A DNA stretch of 64,000 nucleotides from CAIJMU01 sp035530275 (GCA_035530275.1 DATKVC010000006.1:62001-126000), one strand, 5' to 3'; shown: positions 24,732 through 32,820, numbered from the stretch's first letter. Translations and numbers: made by a program. The notes: generated by a model from the letters alone, not told the origin.

Positions 24732-25808
24732 ATGAATTCCGGCGACTCGATCAGCGGATACGGCCTAGCGCGGAGCCTGCGCTGGGAAAACGAGGAGCTC
24801 CTCCTCCTCGATCAGACGAGGCTTCCCGGTGAGGTCGTCGAGGAGAGGCAGGAGAGCGTCGAGATGGTATGGGACTCCATCAAGCGCCTCAAGGTGAGGG
24901 GAGCCCCCGCCATCGGCATCGCCGGCGCCTACGGGCTCCTCCTCGGGGTCAGACCCCTCCTCGGGCTCGGGCTCCCCGACTTTCTCGCGAAGGCTGAGGA
25001 GACGGCAGCCTACCTCAATTCATCGCGACCCACGGCCGTCAACCTGAGCTGGGCTACGGGCCGCATGCTCTCCTACGCCAGGGACAAGGCGGCCGAGGCC
25101 GGGGATTCCGCCGCCCTCTATCGGCTCCTCGTCGATGAGGCCCGGAGGATTCACGCCGAGGACCGCGCAATCTGCCGGAACATCGGCGAACACGGCGAGG
25201 CTCTCATCAAGGAAGGAAGCGGCGTGCTGACGCACTGCAACGCCGGAGCCCTCGCTACCTCGGAGCTCGGCACGGCCACGGCGCCGATGTATATCGCCTT
25301 CGCGAAGGGAAGGCGATTCCGCGTCTACGCCGACGAGACGCGACCCCTCCTCCAGGGCGCTCGCCTCACCTCCTGGGAACTCCAGCAATCGGACCTCGAC
25401 GTGACCCTCATCTGCGATGATATGGCGGCCTATGTCATGTCCAAGGGCCTCGTCGATCTCTGCGTCGTCGGCTGCGACCGCGTGGCCGCCAACGGGGACA
25501 CGGCCAACAAGATCGGAACCCTCGGCGTCGCCATCCTCGCCAGACATTTCTCCATTCCCTTCTACGTCGCCTGTCCCTCCTCGACCATCGACTTCGCGAC
25601 GGCGACCGGTGAGGACATCCATATCGAGGAGCGGGGCGAGGAGGAGGTCACCTCCTTCGGCGCGAGGCGCACCGCACCCGAGGGCATGAAGGTACGGAAC
25701 CCGGCCTTCGACGTGACGCCCCACGAACTCGTGTCAGGCTTCATCACGGAGAAGGGCATCGTGGGGCCGGGGTATGCGGAGAACCTCGCGCGGATCTTCG
25801 CCAAATGA
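24732..25808 (+). CDS. mtnA: S-methyl-5-thioribose-1-phosphate isomerase (MtnA)
   Basis: About 358 residues from ATG 24732 (ribosome-binding site ggcaggg just upstream; the open frame runs further 5' but is not conserved-looking). The aldose-ketose isomerase of methionine salvage converts 5-methylthioribose-1-phosphate to the ribulose form; many members also accept 5-deoxyribose-1-phosphate. Markers: KVRGAPAIGIAGAYG, catalytic Cys in LTHCNAGALATSELGTAT, and the acid Asp in VVGCDRVAANGDTANKIGT. The related eIF2B-type regulators lack this pair. It heads a three-gene plus-strand unit with the regulator and the aldolase, divergent from the importer operon. Confidence 0.95.
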   Translation: MNSGDSISGYGLARSLRWENEELLLLDQTRLPGEVVEERQESVEMVWDSIKRLKVRGAPAIGIAGAYGLLLGVRPLLGLGLPDFLAKAEETAAYLNSSRPTAVNLSWATGRMLSYARDKAAEAGDSAALYRLLVDEARRIHAEDRAICRNIGEHGEALIKEGSGVLTHCNAGALATSELGTATAPMYIAFAKGRRFRVYADETRPLLQGARLTSWELQQSDLDVTLICDDMAAYVMSKGLVDLCVVGCDRVAANGDTANKIGTLGVAILARHFSIPFYVACPSSTIDFATATGEDIHIEERGEEEVTSFGARRTAPEGMKVRNPAFDVTPHELVSGFITEKGIVGPGYAENLARIFAK

Positions 25809-25848
25809 AGCCGGGCATGGCGACGCAATCCGGCGAAGGGGCTGCGCG

Positions 25849-26637
25849 ATGCTCGCGGTAGAGCGGAGGAATCGCATCCTCGATAGACTCCGCAGCAAGG
25901 GCATTGTGACGGTCTCGGACCTGGCTGCCGACTTTTCGGTGAGCGAGGAGACAATCCGTCGCGATCTTCAAAAAATGGAGGAATCGGACGGGATCCAACG
26001 CACCTACGGCGGAGCCTACATCGCCAAGGCAGTCAGCACCGACATACCCATCAGCATTCGCGAAAACATCTATCTACCCGGAAAGGAAACCATCGCCGCC
26101 CTCTGCGCCGACATCGTCGACGACGGTACCACGATCATGCTCGATTCGAGCACGACGGCCATCCATATCGCGGACCATCTGCGCTCGAAAAAGAACATCA
26201 TAGTAATTACCAATTCCTTGCGAATCGCGGAAAGACTCGCGGAAGCCTCGAACGTGAAAGTCGTCTGCGTCGGGGGGATACTCCGCCACAGTCAGCTCTC
26301 CTTCGTGGGGCCGGCGGCGGCGCGGGCCTTGGAGGGCTATTACGCGGACAAGGCCTTCGTCTCCTGCGTCGGTCTCGACATCGAGAAGGGCGCCACCGAC
26401 GCGGACGAACTCGAGGCCGAGGTGCGGAAGCTCATGATGAGGAACGCGAGGGAGAAGATCCTCGTCGCCGACGCGACCAAGTTCGGCAAATTTTCCCTCT
26501 CCCTCATCCTCCCCCTCGACGAGGTCGACATGCTTGTTACCGACAAGGCCCCCAACGAGACCTGGCTCCGGGCGCTCGACGCGCGGTCGATCAGGTGCCT
26601 ATACGCGAGCAACCCGTCCGGCGCCGGAGAGGAGTGA
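25849..26637 (+). CDS. DeoR/GlpR-family transcriptional regulator
   Basis: About 262 residues from ATG 25849. The N-terminal winged helix-turn-helix (LAVERRNRILDRLRSKGIVTVSDLAADFSVSEETIRRDLQKM) is the DeoR signature. The C-terminal DeoRC effector domain shows DGTTIMLDSSTTAIHIADHL and VVCVGGILRHSQLSFVGPAA, a fold that binds phosphorylated sugars. Lying between mtnA and the aldolase gene, it probably senses a pentose-phosphate intermediate of the pathway and controls both divergent units (inference). Confidence 0.92.
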   Translation: MLAVERRNRILDRLRSKGIVTVSDLAADFSVSEETIRRDLQKMEESDGIQRTYGGAYIAKAVSTDIPISIRENIYLPGKETIAALCADIVDDGTTIMLDSSTTAIHIADHLRSKKNIIVITNSLRIAERLAEASNVKVVCVGGILRHSQLSFVGPAAARALEGYYADKAFVSCVGLDIEKGATDADELEAEVRKLMMRNAREKILVADATKFGKFSLSLILPLDEVDMLVTDKAPNETWLRALDARSIRCLYASNPSGAGEE

Positions 26638-26642
26638 ACCCC

Positions 26643-27293
26643 ATGCGAAAAGAATCGCCAGCCTCGATCAAGCGCAAGATCTGCGAGATCGGCAGGAGGA
26701 TGTACGACCGAGGATTCGTCGCCGCCAACGACGGCAACATCTCCGTGCGCCTCGACGGGGACAGTCTCCTCGTGACGCCGACTTTGGTGAGCAAGGGCTT
26801 CATGAAGCCTTCCATGATCGTTACCGTCGATCTCGAGGGCAGAGTCCTTTCCGGCCGCCTGCGGCCCTCGTCGGAGCTCAAGATGCATCTCGCCGTCTAT
26901 CGCGAAAGGCCCGATGTCCGTGCCGTCGTCCACGCCCACCCCGCCAACGCCACGGGCTTCGCGGTGGCCGGTCTGGCCCTCGACGAGCCTTATATGCCCG
27001 AACTCGTCGTCAATCTCGGAGCCGTTCCCCTCGCGCCCTATGCGACGCCCTCGACGGAGGAGGTGCCTGAGTCGATCGAGGGGCTCGTGAAAGGCCACGG
27101 GGCCCTTCTCCTCTCCAACCATGGGGTCCTTACGTGGGGCAGGGACCTCGCGGAGGCCTATGACCATCTCGAGACCGTCGAGCTCTACGCCAAAATTCTG
27201 ATCGCGGCCCGAACCGTCGGCGAGCCGCGGGCCATCGCCGGCGAGAAACTCGAAGCCCTCTATCGAATCCGCGAAGTCCTTGGCTTGAGCTGA
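26643..27293 (+). CDS. Class II aldolase, probable 5-(methylthio)ribulose/5-deoxyribulose-1-phosphate aldolase
   Basis: About 216 residues from ATG 26643 (GGAG upstream). It belongs to the class II aldolase/adducin family that includes fuculose-1-phosphate aldolase and the Ald2 enzyme of the DHAP shunt. Zinc ligands are in VVHAHPANATGFA (two His) and SNHGVLTWG (third His); the catalytic acid is in SSELKMH. N-terminal GFVAANDGNISVRL is typical. With mtnA directly upstream, the natural substrate is probably 5-deoxy- or 5-methylthio-ribulose-1-phosphate, giving DHAP and acetaldehyde or methylthioacetaldehyde. Fuculose-1-phosphate activity alone is the main alternative. Confidence 0.85.
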   Translation: MRKESPASIKRKICEIGRRMYDRGFVAANDGNISVRLDGDSLLVTPTLVSKGFMKPSMIVTVDLEGRVLSGRLRPSSELKMHLAVYRERPDVRAVVHAHPANATGFAVAGLALDEPYMPELVVNLGAVPLAPYATPSTEEVPESIEGLVKGHGALLLSNHGVLTWGRDLAEAYDHLETVELYAKILIAARTVGEPRAIAGEKLEALYRIREVLGLS

Positions 27294-27319
27294 GGTCGGT
27301 CCTCCAGGCTCTGACCGCC

Positions 27320-27997
27320 CTATCCGATGGTCGGGCCGATGCCGAGTTCGGCCGAGAGGACGGCGAGGAATTCGCGCCCACCCGGCGAGAGCCCCGGAAG
27401 GTCACGAATGGCATCGTAGCTCCGGACGAGGGCGACGCGCATGGCGGGCAGTCTGCGGGCGGCGTAATCGACGAGTTCATCAAGATAGGAGAGGAGGACC
27501 GCAAGAAGGGGCGCTCCCTTCTTTTTCATCGCCAGAGCCTCGGACTCGAAGGCGTCGAAGGACTCGACAGCCGTTTTGCCCGCTCCCGCAGGGACAGTCA
27601 CCGAGGCGGATAGATGGCGCAGTGCTCCTCTGAAGCGCCACCGCGCGTATTCGTAACGGAGGATCTCCTTTTCGTGGCGGGGCTCCTTCGGAAAGCCGCG
27701 CTTGCGGAGGAGGGCGAGGCAGGACCAGAGTTCCGCGGCTCCGACTCCGGAGAAGGCCGCAGACGAGGATTCCTCCTTGCCCCTCGCGAGGTCGACGCCG
27801 AATCGATGGCGCTCGAAATTGGTGAGTGCAGCTTCGAACTCGGCACGAACGGCGATAAAGGCCTCGCCGGAATCAGCCTTGGCCACATCCGGATGTGTTG
27901 CGAGGGCGAGCTCGCGGAAGGCGGCCTTGAGATCGTCGACCGATTCGATTTCCCCTGAGCGGATGGCACGAACGAAGCGATTTGGGGAGCCCTTCAT
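27320..27997 (-). CDS. J-domain protein of unknown specificity
   Basis: A 225-residue protein whose first 65 residues form a DnaJ-like J-domain with the HPD tripeptide (LALATHPDVAKADSGEAF), so it should stimulate an Hsp70 ATPase. The rest (about 70-225) is helical without a recognised domain and lacks the Gly/Phe and zinc-finger regions of DnaJ. The word GGGACAGTCACC (27591-27602) is read antisense as SVTVPAG in the middle. It may be co-transcribed with the nucleotidyltransferase gene upstream on the minus strand. The substrate is unknown. Confidence 0.75.
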   Translation of the reverse strand: MKGSPNRFVRAIRSGEIESVDDLKAAFRELALATHPDVAKADSGEAFIAVRAEFEAALTNFERHRFGVDLARGKEESSSAAFSGVGAAELWSCLALLRKRGFPKEPRHEKEILRYEYARWRFRGALRHLSASVTVPAGAGKTAVESFDAFESEALAMKKKGAPLLAVLLSYLDELVDYAARRLPAMRVALVRSYDAIRDLPGLSPGGREFLAVLSAELGIGPTIG

Positions 27998-28030
27998 CGA
28001 ATCGAATCCTCAATTGTCCGATTGCGCCGA

Positions 28031-28064
28031 CGAGGGACAGTCACCACTCGAGGGACAGTCACCA
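28031..28064 (+). repeat. Two tandem 18-bp units carrying the dispersed motif
   Basis: Two adjacent units of the form CGAGGGACAGTCACCACT, with GGGACAGTCACC at 28034-28045 and 28052-28063. The second copy contains the stop codon (TCA at 28059-28061, read TGA on the minus strand) of the nucleotidyltransferase gene. Confidence 0.8.
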
Positions 28065-28979
28065 CGGAGCGCTACGTGGCGAGGGATAGAAGCCCTCCTC
28101 GACGAGCCGCGCGAGCCTCGCCCGAGCCGGTTCGAGATCCTCCGGCCAGGTAAGCCCGAACCAGGCATCGTCGGTCGGAAGTGCCCTGACCTTTGCCTGT
28201 CCCCGCCTGATAGCGATGTCGACCAGGGCGGGAAGATAGAACTCCGCCGTTGGCGAGTCGCCCTCGTCGCGGAGAAAGTCGCGAAACAGCGTCTCGCAGG
28301 TTCCGAATATCCTCGGCGTAAAACCCCAGAGGTTCATCGACACGAAGGCCCCGCCGTCGACCCGGATTTCCTCGCCATCGGGCCTTACCGAGATACAACT
28401 CCGCCCTGGTCCCGGCCCCGACCCCTCGATGATGGCTCCATGCTCCTCCACTCCCCTGAGGAATCCCCGGTCATCGACCTCGCAGATGCCTCGGGCCACG
28501 GGACCGTTGGGACTCGTCGTGTTGTTCAGGCGATAGGCCGCCATGCAGTACTCGGTGGAATCCCAGGCGGAAGTGGCGAGAAAATCGTGAACAACTCTCA
28601 GCGATTCCCTTCCATACCAATCGTCTGCGTTGACCACCGCGAAGGGGGTCTTCATGACAGCCTCGGCGCAAAGTAGGGCATGACCTGTCCCCCAGGGCCT
28701 GGGGCGTGTTGGCGCGGGAAGTCCGGCCAGGGAGTCAGGCTCCTGGAACACGAGGCCGGTGGGAAGGCCGCGCGGGAGCCGAGGAAAGATGCTCTCGACG
28801 AAATCGGTCTCCATCTCACGCCTTATGACAAAGACGATCTCGTCGAAACCGACTGCCGCCGCATCGTGGGCCGAGTATTCGAGGATCGATTCCCCCCCTG
28901 GTCCCAGGGCAGTGAGTTGCTTGAGGCCGCCGAATCGCGAGCCCAGGCCGGCGGCAAGCACGAGCAGGGAGGTCTTCAT
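28059..28979 (-). CDS. Sugar nucleotidyltransferase-like protein
   Basis: About 306 residues from ATG 28979; the 20-codon extension upstream is not conserved-looking. The N-terminus (LLVLAAGLGSRFGGLKQLTALG) is the NTP-transferase signature GxGxRxxxxxK/Q; VVNADDWYG is the metal-binding region. It should transfer a nucleotidyl group to a sugar-1-phosphate or similar. It is divergent from a hexapeptide-repeat protein and a HAD phosphatase, hinting at a sugar-nucleotide pathway. The stop codon lies inside a copy of the dispersed motif. Confidence 0.8.
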   Translation of the reverse strand: MKTSLLVLAAGLGSRFGGLKQLTALGPGGESILEYSAHDAAAVGFDEIVFVIRREMETDFVESIFPRLPRGLPTGLVFQEPDSLAGLPAPTRPRPWGTGHALLCAEAVMKTPFAVVNADDWYGRESLRVVHDFLATSAWDSTEYCMAAYRLNNTTSPNGPVARGICEVDDRGFLRGVEEHGAIIEGSGPGPGRSCISVRPDGEEIRVDGGAFVSMNLWGFTPRIFGTCETLFRDFLRDEGDSPTAEFYLPALVDIAIRRGQAKVRALPTDDAWFGLTWPEDLEPARARLARLVEEGFYPSPRSAPW

Positions 28980-29058
28980 GGTCGCATGATAGCCGGAAGC
29001 GGGGCCTCGCGGCAGGCCCGAGCTTGACCGCGATTCCACGCGGCCCGATCATGGGAGA

Positions 29059-29748
29059 ATGGACAAATACGATCTTTCCCCCGCCGCCTTCCTTGATCTC
29101 TCCAAAAGCATCGCCGCCCCCATCTTCTCGGGCATCGATCGGGTCTGGGAGGCGATAGCCCGCATCGAGGCCTTCGTCCTGAGCCTCGTCGCGAATCCGC
29201 CCGAGGGCTACGAACGCGTCGGCGAGCTCGTGATCGCCCACCGGGAGGCAAAGATAGCCGCCAGCGCCGAGCTCCTCGGGCCGGCCGTGATCGGGAGGGG
29301 CGCGGAAGTCGGACCGGGTGCCTGGATCAGGGCCTTCGTTCTCATGGGCGACTTCTCCGTCGCTGGCCACGCCTCGGAACTCAAGAATTGCATCCTTTTC
29401 GACGGCGCCCTCGCGGCCCACTTCAATTACGTCGGCGACTCTATCCTCGGCTCCGGCTCCCATCTCGGCGCCGGAGCCCTCCTTTCCAATCAGCGTTCTG
29501 ACAAGGCGGAGGTCGTCTTCCATGGTCCCGGGGAGCTCGCGATTCCGACGGGCCTCGCCAAGTTCGGCTCCGTACTCGGCGACGGGGTGGAAATCGGCTG
29601 CAACGCAGTCTGCTTTCCCGGCACCCTGATCGGCAGGGGATCGACGGTCTATCCCCTCGCGCCGGTCCGGGGATACGTGCCGCCCTTCTCGATCGTAAAG
29701 GAGGCCTCACGCGTCGTTTCAAAGCGCGAGGCGGCCGCCCGTGGCTAG
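29059..29748 (+). CDS. Left-handed beta-helix (hexapeptide repeat) acyltransferase-like protein
   Basis: A 229-residue protein. After an N-terminal helical part (about 1-70), hexapeptide repeats begin (ASAELLGPAVIGRGAEVGPGAWIRAFVLMG, later SILGSGSHLGAGALLSNQ and GVEIGCNAVCFPGTLIGRGSTVYP). The layout resembles the C-terminal half of GlmU-type proteins, usually annotated as UDP-N-acetylglucosamine diphosphorylase or acetyltransferase. No nucleotidyltransferase domain is present in this chain; the divergent gene at 28059-28979 encodes one. The ATG at 29059 is close to the start of the neighbouring gene. Confidence 0.7.
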   Translation: MDKYDLSPAAFLDLSKSIAAPIFSGIDRVWEAIARIEAFVLSLVANPPEGYERVGELVIAHREAKIAASAELLGPAVIGRGAEVGPGAWIRAFVLMGDFSVAGHASELKNCILFDGALAAHFNYVGDSILGSGSHLGAGALLSNQRSDKAEVVFHGPGELAIPTGLAKFGSVLGDGVEIGCNAVCFPGTLIGRGSTVYPLAPVRGYVPPFSIVKEASRVVSKREAAARG

Positions 29749-30379
29749 CTCGACGCGGTCCGTAGGTACGGCGAGGAAGAAGTCGGTCATCTTCGATTTC
29801 GGCAACGTCTTGAGCATCCTCGACAGGCCCGCCACCGATCGGGCCTTCGCAGCGCACTGCAATCTTTCACCCGAAGAGGTCGGGTTGCGGCTCTGGTCCG
29901 ACGGCCTCCTCTTCGATCTCGAAACGGGAAGGATCGACGCACGGGAGCATTTCGAGCGGGTCAAGAAAGCCCTGGGCGCCGATGATTCTTGGAATTATGA
30001 CGAGTACGACGAGGAGTTCATGCGCTGCATCCTCCCCCATCCTCCCGGACGGGCGGCTCTCAGGGCGGCGTCGGAAGCGGGGCACAGGACCTTCATACTC
30101 TCGAACACCTCCTTTCTCCATTCGCGGGCCATCTTCCTCGATGAGACCCTCGCCGGCCTGCCGGAGCTCTACGCCCTCTCGTACAAAATCGGCTGCATGA
30201 AACCCGATCCCCGCATCTGGCGCTGGCTTCTCGAACGGGCGGGCCTGGAGCCTGAGGACTGCGTCTACGTGGACGACATCGAGGCCTATTGCGCGGCTGC
30301 CGGCGCCCTCGGCATGGGGACAGTCACCTACGACTTTCGGGTGGACGATCTCTGGCGGAAACTCGAAGTGATACTATAA
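29741..30379 (+). CDS. HAD-superfamily hydrolase (YihX-like sugar phosphatase)
   Basis: A 212-residue protein from GTG 29741, which overlaps the upstream stop. HAD motif I is IFDFGNVLSILD, motif II is TFILSNTS, motif III is the Lys in YKIGCMKPDPRIW, and motif IV is VYVDDIEAYC. This arrangement is that of the YihX/haloacid dehalogenase group, which dephosphorylates glucose-1-phosphate and similar sugars. The word GGGGACAGTCACC (30316-30328) encodes GTVT in GMGTVTYDF near the C-terminus. Confidence 0.85.
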   Translation: MASSTRSVGTARKKSVIFDFGNVLSILDRPATDRAFAAHCNLSPEEVGLRLWSDGLLFDLETGRIDAREHFERVKKALGADDSWNYDEYDEEFMRCILPHPPGRAALRAASEAGHRTFILSNTSFLHSRAIFLDETLAGLPELYALSYKIGCMKPDPRIWRWLLERAGLEPEDCVYVDDIEAYCAAAGALGMGTVTYDFRVDDLWRKLEVIL

Positions 30380-30481
30380 TTACCTGATCGCGGCTTCGAA
30401 GGGTCGGCCAGGGGCGAGGAAGAGGTACCTGATTCGCCCGGGCGCCGACAGGTGAAAGGGGCCGCCAACGGAGGTTCCAGC

Positions 30482-31456
30482 ATGAAAAGAAGTGTTTTCC
30501 TCTTCCTCGGCCTGGCCCTTGCCCTCGGTTCCTGGGCCGCGCCGACGAAGGTCGTCGTCTACACCGCCCACGAGGACTCGATCCTCAACGCCCTCGCCCC
30601 CCGCTTCGAAAAGGAGACGGGCATCAAGCTCGACTACGTCAAGCTCGCCTCGGGGGATGTCATCAAGCGGGCCAAGGCCGAGTCCGCCAACCCCCAGGCC
30701 GACGTCATCTGGAGCATAGGCGGCGAGCAACTCGAGGCTGAGAACGCCATCCTCGCCCCCTATACCCCCAAGGAATGGGACAAGATCGCGTCGGTCTTCA
30801 AAGTCGGTACCAATTGGTTGCCCTATACAGGTATCATGAACGTCTTCGTCGTCAACACGAACATGCTGAGCGCGGACAAGATGCCGAAGACCTGGACCGA
30901 TCTCATGGACCCGCGCTTCAACAAGCTCATCTCCTCGGCGCGGGCCGACAAGTCGGGTTCTTCCTATATGCAACTCTGCAACACACTTCTCGTCTACAAG
31001 GACAGGGGCTGGGACGTCTATAAGGGCATAATGCAGAACATGGTTATTTCCGCCAGCTCGGGCTCGGTGCCCAAATTCGTCAACGACGGGGAGCAGGCCG
31101 TCGGCATAACCCTCGAGGACAACGCCTACCGCTACGTCAAGGGCGGCGGTCCGGTCGCGATCGTCTATCCGGCCGACGGCACGGTGGCTGCCCCCGACGG
31201 CATCGCCCTCCTCAAGGGCGCCCCTGACGCCGAGGCCGGCAAGATCTTCATCGATTGGTGCCTCTCCAAGCCGGTACAGGAGTACCTCGTCGACGCCATG
31301 TATCGCAGATCGGTGCGCACCGACTGCAAGGACCCGCCGGGCCTACCGGCCATCAGCACCATAAAGACCATTTCCTACGACTTTGGTTGGGCCGCGAAGA
31401 ACAACAAGGAATTCGTAAAGAAGTTCGCCGACATCGCCATGGATTTGGGTCTCTAA
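30482..31456 (+). CDS. Fe(III)/AfuA-type ABC importer substrate-binding protein
   Basis: About 324 residues from ATG 30482 (GGAGG upstream), with a signal peptide MKRSVFLFLGLALALGSWAA. It belongs to the extracellular solute-binding family 1/FbpA-AfuA group (VVVYTAHEDSILNALAPRFEKETGIKL; DVIWSIGGEQLEAE; VFVVNTNML). Members bind ferric iron, hexose phosphates or phosphonates, so the ligand cannot be fixed from sequence. It is followed by three hairpins and then ATPase and permease genes. Confidence 0.85.
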   Translation: MKRSVFLFLGLALALGSWAAPTKVVVYTAHEDSILNALAPRFEKETGIKLDYVKLASGDVIKRAKAESANPQADVIWSIGGEQLEAENAILAPYTPKEWDKIASVFKVGTNWLPYTGIMNVFVVNTNMLSADKMPKTWTDLMDPRFNKLISSARADKSGSSYMQLCNTLLVYKDRGWDVYKGIMQNMVISASSGSVPKFVNDGEQAVGITLEDNAYRYVKGGGPVAIVYPADGTVAAPDGIALLKGAPDAEAGKIFIDWCLSKPVQEYLVDAMYRRSVRTDCKDPPGLPAISTIKTISYDFGWAAKNNKEFVKKFADIAMDLGL

Positions 31457-31497
31457 GGCTCCATCGACATCCGGGCCGGTCGCGGTCCGGTATATCA

Positions 31498-31639
31498 AGG
31501 CGCCCCTCCCCGACGGATCGGGCGCCTACCAATCCTTGCGATAGTAGTGCGACACGCAAAGCGTGTCGCGAAATTGAGGTAAGGATTCGTGTTGCGGCTC
31601 CCGACGTGATGAATCGCCGGTCGCGATTCATCACGTCGG
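31498..31639 (+). repeat. Three consecutive inverted repeats in the importer operon gap
   Basis: Stem 1: AGGCGCCC (31498-31505) with GGGCGCCT (31520-31527). Stem 2: GCGACACGC (31549-31557) with GCGTGTCGC (31561-31569), enclosed by AATCCTT (31531-31537) and AAGGATT (31581-31587). Stem 3 is a perfect 17-bp palindrome (31601-31617 with 31623-31639, 5-nt loop). No T-run follows stem 3, so RNA stabilisation or partial attenuation after the binding-protein gene is more likely than full termination. The rest of the 245-bp gap shows nothing else. Confidence 0.8.
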
Positions 31640-31701
31640 CCGCTGTTTAGGTAGGACTGCTTTCGCAAGCCGCAATATCCATTTCCCGGAGGGCCAGCGC
31701 C

Positions 31702-32820
31702 ATGACGAGCATCCGCATCGCCGATCTGGAAAAGCGCTTCGGCGAGGTGAAGGCCCTTTCCGACGTCAATCTCGACATCGGAAAGGGCGAGTTCTTCACC
31801 CTCCTGGGGCCCTCGGGCTGCGGCAAGACCACCCTTCTCCGTACCATCGCCGGCTTTTACCGCCAGGACAAGGGTGAGGTCTGGCTCGGCGACGAGAGGG
31901 TGGACGACCTTCCGGCTCATCGTCGAGACACGGGCATGGTTTTCCAGAACTACGCGGTATTCCCTCACATGACGGTCTTCGAGAACGTGGCCTACGGCCT
32001 TCGCGTCCGCAGGCTTTCAAGGGCGGAAATCGAGAGGCGGGTCGCCGCGGCGCTCAAGACCGTGCACCTCGAGGGCTACGAGAAGCGCACGCCGGACCAG
32101 CTCTCCGGCGGGCAGCAGCAGCGGGTCGGCCTGGCCCGCGCGATGGCCGTCGAGCCCCGGGTCCTCCTCTTCGACGAACCCCTCTCCAACCTCGACGCCA
32201 AGCTCCGCGTCGAGATGCGCGACGAGATCAGGGCCGTGCAGAAGCAGCTCGGCATCACCGCGATCTACGTGACCCACGATCAGGAGGAGGCCTTGGTCAT
32301 CTCGGACCGCATCGCCGTAGTTTCTGGCGGGCGCATCCAGCAGGTCGGACCACCCTGGGAAATCTACAAGGACCCCGCGACCCTCTTCGTGGCATCCTTC
32401 GTGGGGAAGGTCAACCTCCTCCCCGCCGAACTCGGCGCTCTTCGCGGACCGGGACTCAGGGAGGCGAAGGCCGGGTCCCTCGACCTCCTCGTTCCCGATC
32501 CCGGCGAGCTCCCCGACAGGGAAGTGACTATTGCCTTCCGGCCCGAAGACGCGATGGAAGACCCGACGCGGGGCGACGCCAACCTCGTCAGCGGAAGGGT
32601 CATCGGCTCGAGCTTCCTCGGCACCGTGGCGATCATGGAGATCGACTGCGGGGGAACCCGCCTCCTGATCGAACGCCACAGGCCGAAGGAAGGCGACATT
32701 CCTCCGAATGGAGCCGCTATGGATGTCGCCCTTCCGCCCGAGGCGCTGATGCTTTTCGACACGAAGAGCGGCGCGCGGCTGAGGCCGGCGGATCTCGGGG
32801 CGGGAAGGAAGGAGCGATGA
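31702..32820 (+). CDS. Fe(III)/AfuC-type ABC importer ATP-binding protein
   Basis: A 372-residue ATPase with Walker A GPSGCGKTT, signature LSGGQQQRVGLARAM, Walker B VLLFDEPLSNLD and H-loop VTHDQEEA. A C-terminal TOBE-type regulatory domain spans about residues 240-360. This is the FbpC/PotA/UgpC subclass. It overlaps the permease gene by 4 bp (ATGA). GGAG precedes its ATG. Confidence 0.92.
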   Translation: MTSIRIADLEKRFGEVKALSDVNLDIGKGEFFTLLGPSGCGKTTLLRTIAGFYRQDKGEVWLGDERVDDLPAHRRDTGMVFQNYAVFPHMTVFENVAYGLRVRRLSRAEIERRVAAALKTVHLEGYEKRTPDQLSGGQQQRVGLARAMAVEPRVLLFDEPLSNLDAKLRVEMRDEIRAVQKQLGITAIYVTHDQEEALVISDRIAVVSGGRIQQVGPPWEIYKDPATLFVASFVGKVNLLPAELGALRGPGLREAKAGSLDLLVPDPGELPDREVTIAFRPEDAMEDPTRGDANLVSGRVIGSSFLGTVAIMEIDCGGTRLLIERHRPKEGDIPPNGAAMDVALPPEALMLFDTKSGARLRPADLGAGRKER

